From: Streptomyces fradiae ATCC 10745 = DSM 40063
GTDB lineage: Bacteria > Actinomycetota > Actinomycetes > Streptomycetales > Streptomycetaceae
Reading direction: 5' to 3'
Assembly (NCBI RefSeq): GCF_008704425.1
Contig: NZ_CP023696.1
Span: forward strand, 5,620,501-5,684,500
DNA length: 64,000 bases
The position numbers were made by a program, and so were the translations under genes. Numbering within the stretch: the first letter of the stretch is position 1; every line of letters begins with the position of its first letter. The notes beneath the pieces are model-generated. The model saw only the letters and a list, made by a program, of their open reading frames with translations. It had not been told where the DNA came from and searched no databases. This document shows, one piece after another, positions 59,338-64,000 of this stretch.

Positions 59338-60144
59338 TCAGGCGGGCGGGGCGGGCCGTTCGGCGTCGCTCGCCGCCGGCGCTCCGGCGGTCGCTCCGGC
59401 GGGCGTCCCGGCGGGCGCCGCGCCGGACGTTCCCGGACGCTCCGGCGGGGCCGCCGCGGCGGGGGTGAAGTCGGAGACGACCGTGGCCGAGCCGGGGGCG
59501 ATCTCCGTGAAGCCCGCGTCGCGGACCACCGGACGGCCGCTCGCGACCAGCTCCGCCCACCGCCCGGGCAGCGCGGTGCGCACCGCGAGGGGGAAGCCCG
59601 CCTCCCGCCACGCCGCGCGGGCGGCGCCGTCCAGCGCCCACCACAGCAGTTGCGCCCCGTGCCCGGCCTGCGCCATCTCCTTGCCCGCGGACATCCGCAG
59701 CTCCGGGTTGAGCCACAGCACGGCGCCGCCGGGCGCGGGCGGCGGGGGCACGGCCGGGTCGTCGAGCTCCGTGCCGGAGACCTGGAGACGGGCCAGGTCC
59801 TTGGGCCAGCCGTCGAGCGGGACCGGCGGGAAGACCCGTACCTCGGCCTCCTCGCCGGTGACCGTGACACCCGGCAGCAGCGCGGCGCGCCGCCACTCGG
59901 CGCCCCTGGCCCGCCGGACGACCTTGCGGATGCGCGCGTCCTCCCAGTCGCGGACGGCCCGCGCCCACGGGCCGTCACCGGTCGAGCGCTCGTCCGACAG
60001 CATCACCAGCACGGCCCGCGCGGCGGTCTCCAGCGCGTCCGTGCGGGCGGGCGGCGCGGCCTTCTCGATCCGGACCACGAGCGGCAGGACGAACTGCGGT
60101 GCGGTGTCCCGCTCGTCGGTCCCGGTCACGTTCTCGCTGCTCAC
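59338..60144 (-). CDS. PTH2-family peptidyl-tRNA hydrolase-like protein
   Basis: A 268-residue protein. The middle part carries the PTH2 pattern NPELRMSAGKEMAQAGHGAQLLWWAL, matching the family motif around the catalytic Lys and GHGAQ; then VASGRPVVRDAGFTEIAPGSATVV, as at the end of the PTH2 fold. The N-terminal ~140 residues are an actinobacterial extension and the tail is Ala/Pro-rich. PTH2 enzymes release peptides from tRNA; function of this longer form is unproven. GTG 60144 is the chosen start, divergent from the AIM24 gene. Confidence 0.82.
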   Translation of the reverse strand: MSSENVTGTDERDTAPQFVLPLVVRIEKAAPPARTDALETAARAVLVMLSDERSTGDGPWARAVRDWEDARIRKVVRRARGAEWRRAALLPGVTVTGEEAEVRVFPPVPLDGWPKDLARLQVSGTELDDPAVPPPPAPGGAVLWLNPELRMSAGKEMAQAGHGAQLLWWALDGAARAAWREAGFPLAVRTALPGRWAELVASGRPVVRDAGFTEIAPGSATVVSDFTPAAAAPPERPGTSGAAPAGTPAGATAGAPAASDAERPAPPA

Positions 60145-60213
60145 CCGCCCAGTCTGCCAGTCGCCCCGGTACGGGACTGGCGCCGGGGGCCGGTCGCGGG
60201 CCAGCATGCGCGT

Positions 60214-60888
60214 ATGAAGAGCGAGCTGTTCGCCTCCGAGAACCTGGCACGCCAGGCCGAGGCCCCCGGTATGACCCTGCAGAACTCCAAGTGCGTCAAG
60301 TACGCCGTGAACGGCGAGATGCACGCCCGCCAGGGCTCCATGGTCGCCTTCCGCGGCGACCTCCGGTTCGAGCGGAAGGGCCAGGGCATCGGCGGGATGC
60401 TCAAGCGGGCGGTGACCGGTGAGGGGCTGCCGCTGATGGCGGTGCGCGGGCAGGGCGAGGCGTGGTTCGCGCACGAGGCGCAGAACTGCTTCGTGGTGGA
60501 CTTCGAGCCGGGCGACGCGCTCACCGTCAACGGCCGCAACGTCCTGTGCTTCGACGCGACCCTGTCGTACGAGATCCGCACGGTGAAGGGCGCGGGCATG
60601 GCGGGCGGCGGGCTGTTCAACAGCGTCTTCACCGGCACCGGCAAGCTCGCCCTGGTCTGCGACGGCTCCCCGGTCGTGATCCCCGTCGGGCAGCACCAGC
60701 CGGTCTACGTGGACACCGACGCCGTCGTGGGGTGGAGCGCCCACCTCGCCACGTCCCTGCACCGCTCGCAGTCGTTCGGCTCCATGATCCGCGGCGGCTC
60801 GGGCGAGGCGGTGCAGCTGATGCTCCAGGGCGACGGCTTCGTGGTGGTGCGCCCCAGCGAGGTGACCGCCCAGCCGGCGCAGGGCTGA
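60214..60888 (+). CDS. AIM24 family protein
   Basis: A 224-residue beta-rich protein of the AIM24/TIGR00266 family: MHARQGSMVAFRGDLRFERKG, GQGEAWFAHEAQNCFVVDFEPGDALTVNG, GTGKLALVCDGSPVVIPVG and VDTDAVVGWSAHLATSLHRS. There is no signal peptide or membrane helix. Bacterial members have unknown function, sometimes linked to envelope or stress. ATG 60214 begins the conserved MKSELF. Confidence 0.9.
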   Translation: MKSELFASENLARQAEAPGMTLQNSKCVKYAVNGEMHARQGSMVAFRGDLRFERKGQGIGGMLKRAVTGEGLPLMAVRGQGEAWFAHEAQNCFVVDFEPGDALTVNGRNVLCFDATLSYEIRTVKGAGMAGGGLFNSVFTGTGKLALVCDGSPVVIPVGQHQPVYVDTDAVVGWSAHLATSLHRSQSFGSMIRGGSGEAVQLMLQGDGFVVVRPSEVTAQPAQG

Positions 60889-60983
60889 GGCGCGTACCGG
60901 CCGGGCGGGGCCGGACGTTTCGGCGCCAGCCGGGCGGGGCCCGGCGGGCCGGGGGCCGGTGCGGCCGGGCGCGGGAGCGGCGG

Positions 60984-61466
60984 TCAGCAGGGGCCCTCGG
61001 CCACCTCCAGCGAGGGGCGGACCTCGTCACCAGAGGGCCGGCCGTGGACGTCCCGCGGCAGGTCGCGCACAGAGGGCGTCACCGACACGCAGTACGCGGT
61101 GTCGGTGTCGGGTGTCGTGACCTCGTACCGGTCGGCGCCGCCGCCCTCCTCGCGCGCCTCCACCCGCGCCCCGTGCTCCGGCCCCTCGCCGCTCGCGTGG
61201 ACCGCGTCCCGCAGATGGAGGCCGTACCCGGTCGTGAACTGGTACGCGGGGAGAGGCTCCGACTCGACTGCGCGCTCTGCCTCGTGGACGGCCGCCCGCA
61301 GCTCCGCCTCGCTCCACCTGATGTCGTCGGCGTAGTCGTAGAGCCCCCAGGCGACCATGAGGCCGGTCACCACGATCAGCACGCGGCCGACGCGGTTGCG
61401 GTGGTTGTAGTGCCAGTGCCCGCCGGTGCGGACGAAGACCGGCTCGTCGCCGGGGCTGCTCGTCAT
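60984..61466 (-). CDS. Hypothetical single-pass membrane protein
   Basis: A 160-residue protein with one helix near 33-50 (VLIVVTGLMVAWGLYDYA) after a short cytoplasmic part (GGHWHYNHRNRVGR), then an extracellular domain of about 105 residues ending EVAEGPC. A Cys at AYCVSV and the terminal Cys could form a disulfide. Family not recognised. ATG 61466 is preferred over the longer frame (GTG 61511), which would overlap the neighbouring gene's start. Confidence 0.65.
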   Translation of the reverse strand: MTSSPGDEPVFVRTGGHWHYNHRNRVGRVLIVVTGLMVAWGLYDYADDIRWSEAELRAAVHEAERAVESEPLPAYQFTTGYGLHLRDAVHASGEGPEHGARVEAREEGGGADRYEVTTPDTDTAYCVSVTPSVRDLPRDVHGRPSGDEVRPSLEVAEGPC

Positions 61467-61509
61467 GGCCGCCCAGCCTAGCGGTGGCGCCCCGGCTACA
61501 GTCGTACAC

Positions 61510-61713
61510 ATGGACGAGACCCGCGACAGCGCGTACCGCGCCCCGGCGGAGCCCGTGACGGGCGAGCGCCCGGCCGACGGGGCCGGCGGGCCGCCCTACG
61601 CCGACTGCGTGCTCTGCGGGGAGCCCACGGAGTACCCGGAGTCGACCAGGGGTGCCACGCTCTGCCCCGTGTGCGAGTGGCAGGAGGCCCAGCGGGGCGC
61701 CTGCTCGGGCTGA
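61510..61713 (+). CDS. Small zinc-ribbon protein
   Basis: A 67-residue protein with two CxxC knuckles, Cys33-VL-Cys36 and Cys52-PV-Cys55, spaced as in a zinc ribbon, after a disordered N-terminus. The last Cys is at 65. No enzymatic features. It is divergent from the single-pass membrane protein gene with 43 bp between starts. Confidence 0.7.
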   Translation: MDETRDSAYRAPAEPVTGERPADGAGGPPYADCVLCGEPTEYPESTRGATLCPVCEWQEAQRGACSG

Positions 61714-61832
61714 CGGACCGGCGGTGCGGCCCCCGGGTCGCCCGGCCCCTCGGTCGCCCGGCGGCCCGGAGCTTCGGCGCCCCGAGGGCCCCGGGAGGCG
61801 GCCGCCTTCCGGGGGCGACGGCGATGTGGCGC

Positions 61833-62501
61833 TCAGCCGCGGTTCTGGCGGTCGCGCCGCGTCTCGGTCAGCCACCGCACGCGCCTGCTCAGCGCCGTCA
61901 CGCCGGCGGTGAGGAACACGAAGCTGTACAGGACCTGCACCACGACCACCGCGCGGGCCGACTGCCCGAGCGGGGTGATGTCGCCGTAGCCGATGGTCGC
62001 CAGGGTCACGAGGGTGAAGTACAGGGCGTCGACGCGCGTCTCAAGACCCGAGAACTCGCCGGGGTCGCGGGCGAGGACGAGGTAGCAGGCGGCGAAGATC
62101 AGCACCGAGAGGGCCAGCAGGACGGCGATGACGAGGCCGGATCGGGTGTCGGGCCGGTCCAGCAGGATGTCGTGGATCTGCCGCAGGATCAGCACCGCCA
62201 TCGCGGCCAGTGTGGCGCCCAGGATCGACCAGCTCAAGCCCGGGCGGTGGGGGCCCAGCCGGTCGAAGGGGAGCAGGAAGTACGCGGCGACCGCCGCGCC
62301 CACGAGGAGTACCGCCGCTGCCGTGCCCGCGTGGCGGGTGACGAGGTCCCGGGCGCCGCGCAGGACGCCGGTCACGGCGGAGGGCCCGGCCGTCGGTGCC
62401 GCGCGGCCCGCGGGCCCGCCGCACCGGGTGACACCCTGCCCGCCATACCGCCTCCCGACCTTTCCGGCGCCGTCGCGCGCCCCAGTGAACCGCCGCCGCA
62501 C
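61833..62501 (-). CDS. Two-pore-helix type potassium channel protein
   Basis: A membrane protein (222 residues from GTG 62501; GTG 62375 would give 180) with four hydrophobic helices and the K+ filter TLVTLATIGYGDITPLGQ between the last two, the TIGYGD being a variant of TVGYGD. The helix after the filter is VVVVQVLYSFVFLTAGVTAL. No RCK or voltage-sensor domain is attached. The first ~40 residues lack homology signs, so the shorter start may be right. Confidence 0.82.
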   Translation of the reverse strand: MRRRFTGARDGAGKVGRRYGGQGVTRCGGPAGRAAPTAGPSAVTGVLRGARDLVTRHAGTAAAVLLVGAAVAAYFLLPFDRLGPHRPGLSWSILGATLAAMAVLILRQIHDILLDRPDTRSGLVIAVLLALSVLIFAACYLVLARDPGEFSGLETRVDALYFTLVTLATIGYGDITPLGQSARAVVVVQVLYSFVFLTAGVTALSRRVRWLTETRRDRQNRG

Positions 62502-62659
62502 CGACCGCCGTACGCCCAGGCACCCGGCGGGCCCGTACGTTCACGCCAACGGCCCCGCACCCGCCCGGCGGGCACGTTCCCGGCCGGCGGGCGCGCCCCG
62601 GCCGTATGGCGGGGGCGGCCGCCCGGTGGCCGTCGGCCGGCGACTCCAGCCCTCCGCCG

Positions 62660-63679
62660 TCAGCCCGCCATCAGTTCGGAGACCTTCACGAACCGGTAGC
62701 CGCGCGCCCGCAGCTCCGGGACGACGCGGCGGATCGCCTGCTCGGTCACGGGCGCCGCGCTCAGCGTGCAGTGCAGGACCACCACCGAGCCCGGCCGCAC
62801 GCCCTGGAGGACCTGCCGGGCCACCGCGTCGGCGTCCTTCGCGAACGCGTCGCCGCCCACCACGTCCCACTGGACGGCCGTCACCTTCGCCGGGGCCAGC
62901 GCGCGCAGCGCGTCGTCGTCGTAGCAGCCGCCGGGGAAGCGGAAGTACGGCACGACGTTGCGCACGCCCGCCGTGCGGAACGCCGCGAACGCCCGCTCCA
63001 CGTCCGCCGCCATGTCCGCGCGGCCCAGCGTGGGCAGGCCGTAGCAGGGGGTCCGGAAGGCGTGGTGGCTGTAGGAGTGGTTGGCCACCTCGAAACGCGG
63101 GTCGGCGCCGATGGACCTGGCCTGGTCGGGGTACTCCTCCGCCCACCGGCCGGTCATGAACACGGTCGCGTCCACGTCCAGGCGGCGGAGCGTGTCGATC
63201 AGCGCGGGGTTGTCGAACCGCTCGCCGCCCGCCGCGCGCGGTCCCTGGTCGGCCGTCATGTCGGCGTCGAAGGTGAGCGCGACGGTCTTCTCGGCGGCGG
63301 CCCCGCCGGAGAGGGGGGCGCGGCGCTCGAAGACGGGGGTCAGGCCGCCGGGGCCGGGGGCCAGGGTGGGCGGCACGCGCCGGGCGGCCCCGGCCCCGCC
63401 GCGCGCGGGCGCCTCGGACGCGCCGGACGCCCCGGCCGGCCCGGAGGCGGCCGGGGCGTCCGGAGAGGCGACGGGCGAGGGGGCGGCGACCTGGGCCGCC
63501 CGGTCCGCCGGGCCGGCCGCGGGGGTCCCGCAGCCGGCCAGCACGAGACCGAGACCGCAGGCAGCCAGCACCGACACACGCCGAGCAGACCGAGCAGACC
63601 GAGCAGACCGAGCAGACCGAGCAGACCGAGGAGACCGAGGAGACCGAAGACATCGAACAGATCGAGCAGAAAATCTCAC
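62660..63679 (-). CDS. Polysaccharide deacetylase (NodB domain) lipoprotein
   Basis: A 339-residue exported carbohydrate esterase. The N-terminal n-region is abnormal, an (RSA)n repeat at about 18-33; then VSVLAACGLGLVLAGC with lipobox Cys50 and an Ala/Pro linker. The NodB domain (about 130-335) has TFDADMT (catalytic/metal acids), NHSYSHHAF (metal His pair) and RFPGGCYDDD. It may remove N-acetyl groups from chitin or peptidoglycan. GTG 63679 is the apparent start; GTG 63577 would lack a charged n-region. Confidence 0.88.
   Translation of the reverse strand: MRFSARSVRCLRSPRSPRSARSARSARSARSARRVSVLAACGLGLVLAGCGTPAAGPADRAAQVAAPSPVASPDAPAASGPAGASGASEAPARGGAGAARRVPPTLAPGPGGLTPVFERRAPLSGGAAAEKTVALTFDADMTADQGPRAAGGERFDNPALIDTLRRLDVDATVFMTGRWAEEYPDQARSIGADPRFEVANHSYSHHAFRTPCYGLPTLGRADMAADVERAFAAFRTAGVRNVVPYFRFPGGCYDDDALRALAPAKVTAVQWDVVGGDAFAKDADAVARQVLQGVRPGSVVVLHCTLSAAPVTEQAIRRVVPELRARGYRFVKVSELMAG
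63582..63671 (-). repeat. 9-bp tandem repeat encoding Arg-Ser-Ala in a signal peptide
   Basis: About ten 9-bp units (plus strand CGAGCAGAC; five perfect, the rest degenerate to CGAGGAGAC and CGAACAGAT) lie in frame in the first 35 codons of the deacetylase gene and encode (RSA/RSP)n. Copy-number change would lengthen the positive n-region without a frameshift. Confidence 0.9.
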
Positions 63680-63680
63680 T

Positions 63681-63697
63681 ATCGGAAAGTATCCGAT
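63681..63697. promoter_or_regulatory. ATCGGA-N5-TCCGAT palindrome directly before the deacetylase start
   Basis: A 6-bp inverted repeat ends 1 base before the GTG start of the deacetylase. No ribosome site is present, so the mRNA may be leaderless with the palindrome overlapping the promoter. Confidence 0.45.
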
Positions 63698-63754
63698 CAG
63701 TTGCCCGGCGTCGCAGACGCTCCCCCCGTGTCGCCGCCCCTCGCCCGCACGGCC

Positions 63755-64000
63755 TCAGGCCCAGGGCCCGGTCACCGCGAACGTCGTCCCCGGGGTGTAG
63801 CAGTTGACGTACATCGTCCGGCCGTCCGGCGAGAAGGTGACCCCGGCGAACTCGCCCCACTCGGTGGCCTGGCCGGAGGCGTCGGTCTCCAGCGCCTGCG
63901 CGTTGCGGGCCATCGCGTACACCTCGCCGCGCCGCGTCAGCCCGTACACGTGCTGCGCGCCTCCGCCGTCCTCGCACACCATCAGTCCGCCGCCGGGGGC
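63755..64000 (-). CDS. C-terminal part of a PhoX/DUF839-like phosphatase (5' end outside window)
   Basis: The frame is open past the right edge; the last 81 codons are visible. GEFAGVTFSPDGRTMYVNCYTPGTTFAVTGPW is the typical C-terminal strand set of PhoX-family (DUF839) proteins, beta-propeller calcium/iron alkaline phosphatases secreted by Tat. Upstream VCEDGGGAQHVYGLTRRGEVYAMARN also fits. The catalytic residues lie outside the window. Confidence 0.82.
   Translation of the reverse strand, partial: APGGGLMVCEDGGGAQHVYGLTRRGEVYAMARNAQALETDASGQATEWGEFAGVTFSPDGRTMYVNCYTPGTTFAVTGPWA

Overview
The window is high-GC actinobacterial chromosome, almost certainly Streptomyces. The reasons are the very high G+C with strong third-position GC bias, frequent GTG starts, start/stop overlaps of the GTGA type, the sporulation regulator whiI, a DasR-type operator, and a gene order that I recall as matching the S. 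coelicolor arginine deiminase-to-hemQ region (arcA, argF ... murA-like, acnA, ngcEFG, rok7B7, xylFGH, dxs ... fadB/thiolase ... rnd, whiI, DUF3000, hemE ... hemG/hemQ).

Layout. 1-7100: end of an unknown membrane-anchored protein, arginine deiminase and ornithine carbamoyltransferase, a GntR regulator, a small TOPRIM protein and an AI-2E-type membrane protein. 7300-12730: an arsenic island with a flavoprotein ending in cysteines, an ArsN1-type acetyltransferase, ArsO, Acr3, ArsR and the divergent arsenate reductase ArsC. 12730-17250: accessory DNA. It holds a secreted ribosome-inactivating protein (RIP, rRNA N-glycosidase) with all expected active-site residues, a convergent XRE/NB-ARC/TPR regulator, a dead and collapsed second copy of acr3/arsC sequence, and next to it a two-repeat type I-E-like CRISPR array that still has its leader but has no cas genes in the window. 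17256-22184: an XRE-MurA fusion and aconitase, whose upstream regions share an ATCTC-N6-GAGAT palindrome. 22600-32120: two sugar uptake systems, ngcEFG (N-acetylglucosamine/chitobiose) and xylFGH (xylose type), with a ROK regulator between them. 32340-47500: dxs, an amino-acid permease, an NYN/PIN-like protein, recQ, the fatty-acid beta-oxidation pair, a large catalase, rnd and whiI. 48100-64000: hemE, hemG/cgoX and hemQ (coproporphyrin-dependent haem synthesis), a chloramphenicol acetyltransferase-like gene, a CoA-disulfide-reductase-like flavoprotein, a DUF4349 gene broken by deletion and frameshift, an MNIO (DUF692) enzyme, a PTH2-type hydrolase, an AIM24 protein, a small zinc ribbon, a K+ channel, a lipoprotein polysaccharide deacetylase and the end of a PhoX-like phosphatase.

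The most unusual part is 11800-17050. There a RIP toxin gene and a STAND-type regulator sit between an intact ars locus and a degenerate direct copy of it, next to an orphan CRISPR. Other points of interest are the HTH-MurA fusion with matching palindromes at its own and the aconitase promoter, overlapping iron-box-like sequences before aconitase, a DasR-like site before ngcE, a 743-bp repeat-rich gap inside xylFGH, and a series of long perfect GC hairpins at gene ends. No insertion sequence, rRNA or tRNA gene was found by eye.
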